A stretch of 64,000 nucleotides of DNA from a virus, in IMG/VR virus record IMGVR_UViG_3300032240_002475, positions 1 to 64,000 of that record; one strand, written 5' to 3'. The notes under the pieces are model-generated. The model made no database searches. It was not told where the DNA came from and saw nothing but the letters and a program-made list of their open reading frames with translations. Position 1 is the stretch's first letter; every line of letters begins with the position of its first letter. The translations under genes and the position numbers were made by a program. Positions 29,142 through 36,569 of this stretch are shown here, one piece after another.

Positions 29142-31055
29142 TTATAATAATTTTTTAATTCTTTCTATATCTTCATTCACTTTTTTAGTAAATGGTTTTT
29201 TGATTGCATCTATAACCCAAGGGTCAACAGGTCTTTTATCTGAAACTCCTCCCCATCTTTTTTGTTTCAGTTCACCAGTTTTTTTATCGTATCTATTTCC
29301 AAATATTTTGTTAAATGCCATACTTGGTAACATTCCTAATAATGCGACTGCAGGGTCTTCATAATACCTTTCTTTTTCTGGTTTTTTTCTTTCATCTTTA
29401 TCGTCTTCTTTATCGTATCTTTTTTTCTTTTCTGTTGGTTTTTTAACTTCAAATTTGTCACCAATATAAGCTCTATTCCAAGAACGGTCATAGAGCGTTA
29501 CTTCAACATCATCCTCGGTCATACCGATTATTTGTCCTTCAACAACTTTCATACCATGACTAACTAAAGGTTTACTAATTCCACAAAATTCTAAATAAAT
29601 TTTTTCATTATCTTCATTTTTGATTGTAATTTGATTTTTACATGAAGAAGAAAATCTTGAATTATCAACTATTCCTGATATTGGAGTTCTTATTTTTTTA
29701 TTTAAATCTCCTGGAATAATTATTTTTCCAAATCTATTTTGAACACCATTGCCAAAGTTTTGTTGTTCTTTTATTTGTCTACTTTCGTTATTTGGTTTAG
29801 GTTTTTCTTTAGAGCCAAACAGAAAACTACCAATTTTTTCACCAGCTTTGTAAATAAATTCATCTCTATCTTCAATATCTGATGTTTTGTATGAGCCTAA
29901 ATTCGATGGTGTTGAACCTGAACTAGCTGAACTTGCTCCAGCGCATTTTAAAGTACCATCATCATTTAAAAATTCTTTAATATTATGGCCAGTTTCCACT
30001 CCAATATGTACGTGGTCAGAATCACTTCCAGGAAAATCTGCAATATAACCAATTAATTGGCCACATTGAATTTTTGAACCCTGATTTATTGGCGAATCTT
30101 TTAAATGGGTATAATAAACACTTGGTAAACCACCATCACTTTTTACGGTAAAACTTTGTCCAAATAATCTTTTACCGTCTTTTTCAACAATTTTTTCACC
30201 GTAATCACTAAATGTTTGGGCAACACCATCAGCAATTGCATATACAGGAGTTCCAACTTCTCCCATTATGTCCCACGCATTATTACTTTGCCATCCTGAT
30301 TGACCAGCGTGTGCTCCATCTGCGGGTATAACTACGTCGGCACCTCCAAAAAGTTGAACGCTGTTTTCTAATGCTTCATTCATTAAGAATTTTTTAAATT
30401 CTTTTTTTGTTTGAATCATTTCACTTAATCCGCTAGTACTTTTTAAATTTTGAATAATTTGACCAAACCCTGTTTTACCTGTTGATGTTGTCGGTTGATT
30501 TTTTCCTGTTGCCGCTGCGTAGGCTTTTTCGGCATCACCTGAATTATCAATAGGTTCTGATGATGGCGTTGTTGGAGTTGCACCTGATAGAGTAATACCA
30601 TCTTTATTAATGTAATCCATTGGATTTAATAACTGACCGTTCTTTCTAAGTGTAAAATGTAAATGTCTGCCATCGCTTATACCATGACCTAAGTCATTCG
30701 CTCCACCACCACTAATACCTATGACATCTCCTTGTTTAACTTGTTGACCTTGAGTAACATTAATTTTTTGCATGTGACAAAATCCTGTTCTGAATCCATC
30801 CGCGTGGTCAATAACAATTGTACCACCACATGGGGGTTCATCAGCGGCTACTTTGGCAACAACTCCATCTGCGGGAGCTTTAACCTCTGCAGCATCTGCA
30901 GCTAAATCAACTCCGTTATGACTAGAGCTAAACCCTTGATTAAGTGATATATTATCCAAAGGGCCATTCAACGCTGACTCATGTAAACTCAACAAAGATT
31001 TTTTTGAGTTACTAATTTCTTCGTAGATTTCAAGAATCTTTTTTTCAATATTCAT
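29142..31055 (-). CDS. Multi-domain M23 peptidase, probable virion lysin
   Basis: 637 residues. N-terminal helix, then M23 domain 1 (about 35-150) with HNGVDLA, GTIVIDHADGF and DGRHLHFTLRKNG, keeping the H-x3-D and H-x-H zinc ligands. Domain 2 (about 230-365) has NNAWDIMGEVGTPVYAIADG and DHVHIGVETG, where the first His is replaced by Asn/Ala, so it may not be catalytic. A third, more worn lysostaphin-like fold lies at about 435-520. The C-terminus is basic. It cleaves peptide cross-links. Its late box suggests tail or internal virion placement. Confidence 0.8.
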   Translation of the reverse strand: MNIEKKILEIYEEISNSKKSLLSLHESALNGPLDNISLNQGFSSSHNGVDLAADAAEVKAPADGVVAKVAADEPPCGGTIVIDHADGFRTGFCHMQKINVTQGQQVKQGDVIGISGGGANDLGHGISDGRHLHFTLRKNGQLLNPMDYINKDGITLSGATPTTPSSEPIDNSGDAEKAYAAATGKNQPTTSTGKTGFGQIIQNLKSTSGLSEMIQTKKEFKKFLMNEALENSVQLFGGADVVIPADGAHAGQSGWQSNNAWDIMGEVGTPVYAIADGVAQTFSDYGEKIVEKDGKRLFGQSFTVKSDGGLPSVYYTHLKDSPINQGSKIQCGQLIGYIADFPGSDSDHVHIGVETGHNIKEFLNDDGTLKCAGASSASSGSTPSNLGSYKTSDIEDRDEFIYKAGEKIGSFLFGSKEKPKPNNESRQIKEQQNFGNGVQNRFGKIIIPGDLNKKIRTPISGIVDNSRFSSSCKNQITIKNEDNEKIYLEFCGISKPLVSHGMKVVEGQIIGMTEDDVEVTLYDRSWNRAYIGDKFEVKKPTEKKKRYDKEDDKDERKKPEKERYYEDPAVALLGMLPSMAFNKIFGNRYDKKTGELKQKRWGGVSDKRPVDPWVIDAIKKPFTKKVNEDIERIKKLL

Positions 31056-31060
31056 ACAAA

Positions 31061-31068
31061 TATAAATA
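31061..31068 (-). promoter_or_regulatory. Late-promoter-like box TATTTATA
   Basis: TATTTATA on the - strand, 5 nt before the M23 peptidase ATG; it runs into TATATTTG, so both promoter types overlap here. Confidence 0.5.
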
Positions 31069-31081
31069 TCTATGATACAAA

Positions 31082-31107
31082 TAAAAAAAACCGACTGTTG
31101 TCGGTTT
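31082..31107 (-). terminator. Intrinsic terminator
   Basis: AAACCGAC-AACA-GTCGGTTT with a T run on the - strand; it ends the 31408-31106 transcript. Confidence 0.8.
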
Positions 31108-31408
31108 ATTTAGAATACGTAAGTCTTTTGATTTTTGGTTCTTCAGGTTTTGTTTCAACCTTTACTTCTTTTGGTTTTTTTGGTTGTTTAATTTCAACTA
31201 AGCCAAACTTCATAAATTTATACCAAAATCTTTCGTGTAAATAATATAATGCAGGTTTAACTATTAATTCAGCAGCTCCAAAAGCCGCACCAATTTTTAC
31301 ACTTCCTGTTGCTGCCCACATGATTAAAAATCCAATGAGTGTGCTAATTATTCTGTAACTGATTGTTTTTGCCAAGTGTCTTTTGGCCGATACTTTAAAT
31401 TGATTCAT
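31106..31408 (-). CDS. DUF2061 membrane protein, 100 aa
   Basis: HLAKTISYRIISTLIGFLIMWAATGSVKIGAAFGAAELIVKPALYYLHERFWYK is a complete DUF2061 unit (two membrane helices with the family's KTxSYR and HERxW ends). A basic Pro/Glu/Lys tail follows. DUF2061 proteins are small inner-membrane proteins of unknown function, sometimes fused to sulfate-assimilation enzymes. The start overlaps the HAD gene stop by 14 bp. Confidence 0.85.
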   Translation of the reverse strand: MNQFKVSAKRHLAKTISYRIISTLIGFLIMWAATGSVKIGAAFGAAELIVKPALYYLHERFWYKFMKFGLVEIKQPKKPKEVKVETKPEEPKIKRLTYSK

Positions 31409-31790
31409 AAGGACTAATATATGAAGGGATTTCAATGTCTTTCAATCCCCCATCTCTTTGTAAGTTTATTCCAATTGCTCTTGGTAATTCAGGATTTTCA
31501 GGGTCAACGTCATTCAAGATTACTCTTGTACCTCTTCCCATTTCCATAATTAATTGGCTATATCTAACACCAATGGTGTCAAGCTCCTGTTTAGTAAATA
31601 GTCTATAACTTTCAGGACGAGCAGTTGTTATAACAACAACTGAACCATTGTCATGATGACTATTCACATAATCCACAACATCTTGAATTGGGGTTAATAC
31701 TGATTCAGATAATTCACTGAATTTACGATACTTTACAAGTGTACCATCTATGTCCACGAATAATGTGGGGTTTTTGATTACTTTATTCAT
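31395..31790 (-). CDS. HAD-superfamily phosphatase, 131 aa
   Basis: Start placed at MNKVIKNPTLFVDIDGTLV. Motif I DIDGTLV (nucleophile Asp near 13), motif II VVVITTARPE near 56, and a C-terminal ILNDVDPENPELPRAIGINL with acidic residues of motif IV. A small capless HAD; probably dephosphorylates a small molecule or nucleic-acid end. Overlaps neighbours on both sides, in an operon with PspC and DUF2061 genes. Confidence 0.8.
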   Translation of the reverse strand: MNKVIKNPTLFVDIDGTLVKYRKFSELSESVLTPIQDVVDYVNSHHDNGSVVVITTARPESYRLFTKQELDTIGVRYSQLIMEMGRGTRVILNDVDPENPELPRAIGINLQRDGGLKDIEIPSYISPYESI

Positions 31791-31972
31791 ATTTTTGGTT
31801 GTTTTGGAATTACTATCCAAAACAAAAGATAAGTTAAAATACTGGGAAATGGACTAAAAATTCCGACAAGAAATAATAATCTAAAAATAGATTCATCAAC
31901 GTTAAAATATTCACCTAAACCGCCACAAACGCCTGCAATTTCGGAATTTCTATGTCTGTAAAGTTTTTTCAT
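31787..31972 (-). CDS. PspC-domain membrane protein, 61 aa
   Basis: KKLYRHRNSEIAGVCGGLGEYFNVDESIFRLLFLV is the complete PspC signature (IAGVCGGLAEYF pattern), followed by one membrane helix. Bacterial PspC proteins sense envelope stress; in a phage it could damp or mimic the host phage-shock response. First gene of the operon, 4-bp overlap with the HAD gene. Confidence 0.9.
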   Translation of the reverse strand: MKKLYRHRNSEIAGVCGGLGEYFNVDESIFRLLFLVGIFSPFPSILTYLLFWIVIPKQPKI

Positions 31973-31982
31973 AATTAAGTTA

Positions 31983-32063
31983 AAAAGATGGTCAGAGGTT
32001 GATGGGTATTACCTAAGAGTGCACTTCCGTTTACCGCTGCAGACGGTTACATCAACTTGACCA
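31983..32063 (-). terminator. Large structured terminator or attenuator
   Basis: On the - strand TGGTCA-A-GTTGATG pairs with CATCAAC-CTC-TGACCA (32063-32050 with 32005-31990), enclosing about 44 nt with hairpins ACCG/CGGT and GGT/ACC, then a TCTTTTT tail. It sits between the 36-aa gene and the PspC gene. It could be a terminator, an attenuator for the PspC operon, or a small RNA. Confidence 0.5.
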
Positions 32064-32070
32064 CCATGCG

Positions 32071-32181
32071 TTAAAAGTAAATAATATCTCCAGGATTGTC
32101 CCAATCTTCAGTTTCTTCAACATCTTTTGGACCTACACTTAAATTGTTAAGTTTTACCTTAATTTCTACAACTTGATACAT
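32071..32181 (-). CDS. Small hypothetical protein, 36 aa
   Basis: Complete frame MYQVVEIKVKLNNLSVGPKD ending WDNPGDIIYF. A TATATTTG box lies at 32207-32214 and a structured terminator follows. Codon use is coherent, but there is no family match. Confidence 0.5.
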   Translation of the reverse strand: MYQVVEIKVKLNNLSVGPKDVEETEDWDNPGDIIYF

Positions 32182-32206
32182 TTTTTTAACGTTTTTAATT
32201 CCTTTT

Positions 32207-32214
32207 CAAATATA
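32207..32214 (-). promoter_or_regulatory. Bacteroidetes-type -7 box TATATTTG
   Basis: TATATTTG on the - strand, 25 nt before the 32181 ATG. Confidence 0.5.
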
Positions 32215-32222
32215 ATATATTA

Positions 32223-32426
32223 TTAAGTATTATCAAAGTTTTTTTTGTTTAATTCTTGAATAGAAATTTCGTTATGTTTCCATTCTTTCCATACTTCAAA
32301 ATCTTTTAAATCTTCCAAAGTTTTTTCATGGACTAAAACAAAACCTTCAGGTGCAATACCGTCAAATTTTCTAATGTGACCTTCTTCTTTAATTATTTTT
32401 TTAATATCAATCATTTGTTTTTCCAT
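32223..32426 (-). CDS. Hypothetical protein, 67 aa
   Basis: Start placed at MEKQMIDIKK, which overlaps the thioesterase stop by 20 bp. Contains GIAPEGFVLVHEKTLEDLKDFEVWKEW. Lys/Glu-rich and helical; not recognised. Confidence 0.5.
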   Translation of the reverse strand: MEKQMIDIKKIIKEEGHIRKFDGIAPEGFVLVHEKTLEDLKDFEVWKEWKHNEISIQELNKKNFDNT

Positions 32427-32769
32427 GAGGGTATGGTTTTCCGTTTCCATCTAATAATACAAATACAATTTCGTCAACTTTGACAATTGATTGTTTTGTT
32501 TTTTTATTTCTTACATCACAACAAACTGTTACTGATGTATTTCCAAATTTAACTAAATCCATTCCAAATTCAATAATATCACCAAGATGTGCTGTTGTCA
32601 CAAAATTAACTTCGGACATAAGTTTTGTTACAATACTTGAACTCTCCAATTGACAAATTGCAAATATAGCCGCCTCTTCATCTATCCATTGAAGTATTCT
32701 TCCGCCAAATAAAGTACCTCTTGGATTTAAGTCTTCAGGTTTAATTAGTTTTCTTGTTCTGTATATCAT
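32407..32769 (-). CDS. Hotdog-fold acyl-CoA thioesterase
   Basis: 120 residues with the YciA/BFIT-type hotdog signature: LNPRGTLFGGRILQWIDEEAAIFA at 13-36 (the G-x-hhGG-hhxxxD core with the catalytic-type Asp), then VNFVTTAHLGDIIEFGMDLV and VTVCCDVRNKKT. It hydrolyses acyl-CoA thioesters. A thioesterase is unusual in a phage and may alter host lipid or acyl-CoA pools. Overlaps the small membrane gene upstream. Confidence 0.85.
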   Translation of the reverse strand: MIYRTRKLIKPEDLNPRGTLFGGRILQWIDEEAAIFAICQLESSSIVTKLMSEVNFVTTAHLGDIIEFGMDLVKFGNTSVTVCCDVRNKKTKQSIVKVDEIVFVLLDGNGKPYPHGKTND

Positions 32770-32884
32770 CTTTGTTTAATTTATTTCCTAACCACAAAGC
32801 AGTACTAAAAATAATGATTATTATTAGTACAGTTGCTCCTAACCCAATAGTTAAATTAACTATCTGTTTTAGTGTCGTCGTCAT
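32741..32884 (-). CDS. Small membrane protein, 47 aa
   Basis: Frame MTTTLKQIVNLTIGLGATVL continuing into IIIIIFSTALWLG, one membrane helix with a Lys/Asn-rich tail. It overlaps the HAD-like gene upstream by 29 bp and the thioesterase by 29 bp in other frames. Filling the gap between them and having clear topology are its support. Confidence 0.5.
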   Translation of the reverse strand: MTTTLKQIVNLTIGLGATVLIIIIIFSTALWLGNKLNKDDIQNKKTN

Positions 32885-33461
32885 TTAAAAATTTTATAAT
32901 TTTTTCTTTGATTCCATTTTGTTTAATGCCTTCTCTACTAGATGGTGTTAAGACAAAGTTAGTTAATCCCCAATCCATTTCAATCTCTCCCCACGTTTCA
33001 TTTGTTTGTGGTATACCCATATCCAAATCATCAACAGCAACCCAATGAGTAATTTCAGGATGGTCTTGAAGATATTGTTTAATCTCTAATGACCGAGATT
33101 GCTCTAAATCATATGTTCGTGACCATGGAAAGTTTTGAGGAATTTCACAGTCATTTAAATTCTTTGTAAACGCAATAGGTTTCTTAACAATACCTTGTTG
33201 TTCATAATATTCACCTAATTTTTCTAAATTAGCCCATTTCTTCCAATCTGAACTTACAACAATTTCTGCACCCGTCTCTTCTAAAATTTCATTCAAAACC
33301 TTGAGCGCTTTTTTATTGAAATTATCAAAGCGAGCATCTACAGGCAAACTATCGATAGATTGACTTAACTTCCTACCAGCTTCTTTTTGCTTCTTGAAAC
33401 GACCACCCCACTCTGTTGATAAACAGATTACTCCATCATGGTCTAAAAATATAGTTTTCAT
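32856..33461 (-). CDS. HAD-like protein (PF18143-type)
   Basis: 201 residues. Motif I FLDHDGVI near 5, EIVVSSDWKKW near 65 and WVAVDDLDMG near 141 match the HAD domain found in Swiss Army Knife-type RNA repair proteins and many phages. Suggests a phosphatase acting on nucleic-acid ends or nucleotides, which would pair with a polynucleotide kinase such as the fragment at 3457. TATCTTTG at 33466-33473 is the likely promoter. Confidence 0.75.
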   Translation of the reverse strand: MKTIFLDHDGVICLSTEWGGRFKKQKEAGRKLSQSIDSLPVDARFDNFNKKALKVLNEILEETGAEIVVSSDWKKWANLEKLGEYYEQQGIVKKPIAFTKNLNDCEIPQNFPWSRTYDLEQSRSLEIKQYLQDHPEITHWVAVDDLDMGIPQTNETWGEIEMDWGLTNFVLTPSSREGIKQNGIKEKIIKFLNDDDTKTDS

Positions 33462-33465
33462 AATA

Positions 33466-33473
33466 CAAAGATA
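33466..33473 (-). promoter_or_regulatory. Bacteroidetes-type -7 box TATCTTTG
   Basis: TATCTTTG on the - strand, 4 nt before the ATG at 33461. Confidence 0.55.
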
Positions 33474-33533
33474 CGATATTTATTTAGAAAAACACGTCTA
33501 CGGGCATAAAAATTAAACACCCTTCTATGGAAG

Positions 33534-33758
33534 ATGGCGATAAACAGAAAAACGTGGAGAAGAACGTTTCAAGACAATCTCTCCCAAATATTTTTAATGC
33601 TGGCGTTGTTTTTCAATCCATTTGGGTTCGATGCCGTTCAATATTCATTGATATTACTGACAGGAAGTTTATGGAAAGCGAACTTCGTTTTGTATTGTAT
33701 TGCGGGAGTATTTTTTGGATTATATATCTACTTTCGCAGATTATCTAAAGGGCTTTAA
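33534..33758 (+). CDS. Small membrane protein, 74 aa
   Basis: MAINRKTWRRTFQDN, then two hydrophobic segments (IFLMLALFFNPFGFDAVQYSLILL and FVLYCIAGVFFGLYIYF) and a basic end. Chosen over the overlapping frame starting at 33527, which has no coherent topology. It ends in a 14-bp convergent overlap with the next gene. Confidence 0.55.
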   Translation: MAINRKTWRRTFQDNLSQIFLMLALFFNPFGFDAVQYSLILLTGSLWKANFVLYCIAGVFFGLYIYFRRLSKGL

Positions 33759-35238
33759 GTTCTCCTGATTTGAATGCCTCAAAATTGGGACCTTTGACTA
33801 AGAAATAATCTTTACCAATTTTTCTATAATTTAAAATTCCTGCCATTTTTGCGGATGCAAAGAAAGATGAAAACTGACCTCTGAATTGAGAAGATGGTAC
33901 ATAATTGTCTCCTGAACGAGAGTATAATTTTTTACCATCAACAACTTTTGTTTTAAGTTTACCAAGAGACTCTAAAAAATCTAATTTTGTTCCTATAGTG
34001 CCAGCGTCTAAGAAATCGACCAATTTTTTAATAAGTCCTTTGTTTTTTCCAAAAGTATAACCGTAGTTGAATCTATCTGGTCTCCATACTTTCGACGTTC
34101 CTGCAATTTTTTGAGTTAATTTTGGATTGTTTATAATATGGTCCAATACTCTGGATGCAATGTGTTTTCTAATACTTTCGGCAGTTTCCGCAGGATTTCT
34201 ACCAATACTATAAGTTACATCAATTCCCCACTCTTCAAGTCCAAGGTCTTCAAAATCTTCACCAGGTACTTCATCAGGTCCTGCAAATCCTATACTGGCG
34301 GTAAATGTTTTTTTATCTTTGGATTTGTAAGTGATAAAAACTTGATATTCATCAATCAAATTATTTTCTTTATCTGAATTTAATGATATTGATAAAATAG
34401 CCTCCGAATGACCAAATCCCAAATCAGGATTATTTTGAAATCCTCTTATATAAGTTAATAAATTATAATTTGAGTTTAAATAATTTTTACTTTCTTTGGA
34501 GTTTTCCCCCATAGAGTTAAATGACTGAGTTAAAAACTTATCCGTCATTGACCCTGCATGAGCTTTATAGTCATCTTTAATTGATTCAATCATTTCAGGA
34601 AATGCATATTCAAATACATCAATTTCCCTTTGACTCATTGGTGAATCTTGGGCGTCCCAATATCTCATAAATCCTTCATCATTAAAATGGATTGCGACTT
34701 TTGAGTAATTTTTGTTTGTTGACTTTGCTTTGTTAATTATAAAATATAATCCTTGACGACCTGCGGTATATCTACCAAAATGACCTGAATTTTTTGATGT
34801 AACACACCACTTTGTATTTGAACCGTATTTACAAGAGGCTTCTTCAGTTTTTGGTTGAATAACAACAAAATCACCTTTTTCGTAAATCTTTTTTGCTTGA
34901 CCTTCTAATTCTTTTTCTTTGTTTTTTCCTCTAATGTAAAGAATTACTTTTTCAAGTTCATTTAATGACACGTATTGATTTATATCTTTTTTAGGAAATT
35001 GGGATTGATACTTATCAAAATCTTTTATAAGCCCTACAAGGTGTTCTAATTTATCAGTATCCAATTCACCGTCACCATCTGTATGTTTTAATACAAAATC
35101 CGTATACTTGTGATTGAAATCCTTTAAATCAGAAATATTCAAAATAAAGTCTAAATCTTCTTCATTAAACTTTGTAGAATATTTTTTTTTTAAATCTTCT
35201 TTACGACCTTCCCTTAAAAGAATACCCATGAATTTCAT
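33745..35238 (-). CDS. Conserved hypothetical protein, 497 aa
   Basis: The N-terminus MKFMGILLREGRKEDLKKKY and the block CKYGSNTKWCVTSKNSGHFGRY near 135-156, followed by LYFIINKA and YSKVAIHF, form a pattern I have seen in uncharacterised proteins of T4-like and marine phages. No enzyme motif was identified; the YGSxTKWC block with its Cys pair is the best candidate for a functional site. A TATTTATC box 3 nt before the ATG marks it as probably late. Confidence 0.65.
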   Translation of the reverse strand: MKFMGILLREGRKEDLKKKYSTKFNEEDLDFILNISDLKDFNHKYTDFVLKHTDGDGELDTDKLEHLVGLIKDFDKYQSQFPKKDINQYVSLNELEKVILYIRGKNKEKELEGQAKKIYEKGDFVVIQPKTEEASCKYGSNTKWCVTSKNSGHFGRYTAGRQGLYFIINKAKSTNKNYSKVAIHFNDEGFMRYWDAQDSPMSQREIDVFEYAFPEMIESIKDDYKAHAGSMTDKFLTQSFNSMGENSKESKNYLNSNYNLLTYIRGFQNNPDLGFGHSEAILSISLNSDKENNLIDEYQVFITYKSKDKKTFTASIGFAGPDEVPGEDFEDLGLEEWGIDVTYSIGRNPAETAESIRKHIASRVLDHIINNPKLTQKIAGTSKVWRPDRFNYGYTFGKNKGLIKKLVDFLDAGTIGTKLDFLESLGKLKTKVVDGKKLYSRSGDNYVPSSQFRGQFSSFFASAKMAGILNYRKIGKDYFLVKGPNFEAFKSGELKAL

Positions 35239-35241
35239 ATA

Positions 35242-35249
35242 GATAAATA
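35242..35249 (-). promoter_or_regulatory. Late-promoter-like box TATTTATC
   Basis: TATTTATC on the - strand, 3 nt before the ATG at 35238. Confidence 0.45.
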
Positions 35250-35253
35250 CCCA

Positions 35254-35604
35254 TTATTTCCAAAACAATTGAATACCAAGAATAACAAAACTCAAGAAAA
35301 GACAAACTGATGTTTTTAAGGTAACAGGTTCTTTTAACATAGTCCAAGACATTATACTAAAAACAATAACCCCAAGACAAAAGCCTATAATCCTGTTAGG
35401 CCACGTTTGACCACCCCACAGTTCAACCATTTGTCTGCTAGCTAGTATTACCACATAACCAATCGGGAGTCCGAGGATGGTCATTAAAAGTGGGTTTTCT
35501 TTAATCCATTTATTCCACAGATGTCCTTGTAATTGATAAAACGTAAAAACCTGAGATATAGTATAGGCTACAAAAATGAATAACCCTATTAAAATTTTGT
35601 TCAT
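35254..35604 (-). CDS. Four-helix membrane protein, 116 aa
   Basis: Start at MNKILIGLFIFVAY. Four hydrophobic segments (about 3-17, 42-57, 72-89, 97-114) with short loops, the size and shape of a small EamA/SMR-like transporter half. Conserved residues of those families were not clear enough for a firm call. Confidence 0.6.
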   Translation of the reverse strand: MNKILIGLFIFVAYTISQVFTFYQLQGHLWNKWIKENPLLMTILGLPIGYVVILASRQMVELWGGQTWPNRIIGFCLGVIVFSIMSWTMLKEPVTLKTSVCLFLSFVILGIQLFWK

Positions 35605-35631
35605 ATTACAATGATAGTAAATTTTTGGCAT

Positions 35632-35664
35632 AAAAAAACCCCCACCTAAAAAGATGAGGGTTTA
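35632..35664 (-). terminator. Intrinsic terminator
   Basis: AAACCCTCATC/GGTGGGGGTTT stem with a T run on the - strand, after the YkgJ-like gene. Confidence 0.8.
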
Positions 35665-35668
35665 ATCA

Positions 35669-36058
35669 CTATTGTGTCAAACTATTTGAGAGGTATTCAC
35701 ACTCATACTCTTGACAAGTTTTTGGCCTAATGTCGTACATTGAACACGCCTTAACTTTAGTATTGTAAAAAATACACGGAAGTCTTGGATTATAAAAATC
35801 TACTCTAAATGCTGGATATGAACCAGGGTTTTGCCAAGTAGATTTATTTGGAAATAAAGTTTTTCCTTCTTCGTAATTTACAAAAACCTCTCTGTACTCA
35901 ATTTCTCTACCTAATTTATCTGATAATCTTTCAATAAATTCTTCAGCATCAGGATGAGGGCCAATGATAAAATCTCTGTCCTCTAAAGTACAACAACTTC
36001 CGTGGTGTCCTGGCATTCCATAACACTTGTTACTACATATATTACAATCTGTACCCAT
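35669..36058 (-). CDS. YkgJ-like cysteine-cluster protein
   Basis: 129 residues from MGTDCNICSNKC. Cys pattern C-x2-C-x3-C near 5-12, CC near 21, then LPCIFY, ACSMYDIRPKTCQEYEC near 104-120. This is the zinc/iron-chelating YkgJ (Fe-S-type) cluster family with its RPxxCxxY end. The role is not settled; it may bind an iron-sulfur cluster. Immediately downstream of the tmRNA gene on the same strand. Confidence 0.8.
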   Translation of the reverse strand: MGTDCNICSNKCYGMPGHHGSCCTLEDRDFIIGPHPDAEEFIERLSDKLGREIEYREVFVNYEEGKTLFPNKSTWQNPGSYPAFRVDFYNPRLPCIFYNTKVKACSMYDIRPKTCQEYECEYLSNSLTQ

Positions 36059-36097
36059 AATTAAAATAAAAAAAAAGTTCACATTACTATGAACCTA

Positions 36098-36495
36098 TGG
36101 TGGAGGTGGCGAGAATCGAACTCGCGTCTTACAATATTAACATAAACAGACTACACGTTTAGTACAACATCGGTTCTCAATGTTACGAAATATCAGGTTT
36201 GATGTGTGTGAGAACCCTACCTGCAAACAACTTGGTCTCAGAGTTATTTTAAACGAGCTCTGACCTGTGACCCGTATAGCGGACTTCTGTTCCTAGGTTA
36301 TATGTCCTAACCGACCCGAACGTTGTTCTCTACTATTAAGCAGCAACAACAGACGCTTCTCTAGTTAAACCTAAAGCAGCCATCTTAGCAAAAGTATTGC
36401 CATTTGAATTTTTTCACCGTGGATTTAAGTCATAGATGAATTCTGACTACGTGCCTGCGTACCCTAAGTATCGCAATCAATACCTGGACACCCCC
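36098..36495 (-). ncRNA. ssrA: tmRNA (ssrA)
   Basis: 398-nt RNA. The ends form an acceptor GGGGGTG/CACCTCC with discriminator A and encoded CCA, and the 3' side has a T-arm ACGCGAG-TTCGATT-CTCGC. Inside, a short frame runs from a GGC resume codon (36401-36399) to TAA TAG (36338), giving a 21-residue tag that starts GNTFAKMAA and ends SVVAA. Ala-Ala ends mark proteins for Clp proteases. A host-type TATCTTTG box lies 21 nt upstream. It rescues stalled ribosomes; no SmpB was seen in this window. Confidence 0.93.
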
Positions 36496-36515
36496 ATAAT
36501 TTCAATGAACTGATA

Positions 36516-36523
36516 CAAAGATA
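36516..36523 (-). promoter_or_regulatory. Bacteroidetes-type -7 box TATCTTTG before tmRNA
   Basis: TATCTTTG on the - strand, 20 nt before the mature tmRNA 5' end. Confidence 0.6.
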
Positions 36524-36555
36524 AGAATAAATACTGTAAAACCAAACTGAAATCA

Positions 36556-36564
36556 TATTTATTA
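36556..36564 (+). promoter_or_regulatory. Late-promoter-like box TATTTATTA
   Basis: TATTTATTA 5 nt before the ATG at 36570. Confidence 0.5.
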
Positions 36565-36569
36565 ACAAT

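Noticed and set aside
33527-33748. Frame MEDGDKQKNVEKNV overlapping the 74-aa membrane protein
   Set aside because: It has mixed composition and no coherent topology; the overlapping frame from 33534 has two good membrane helices.
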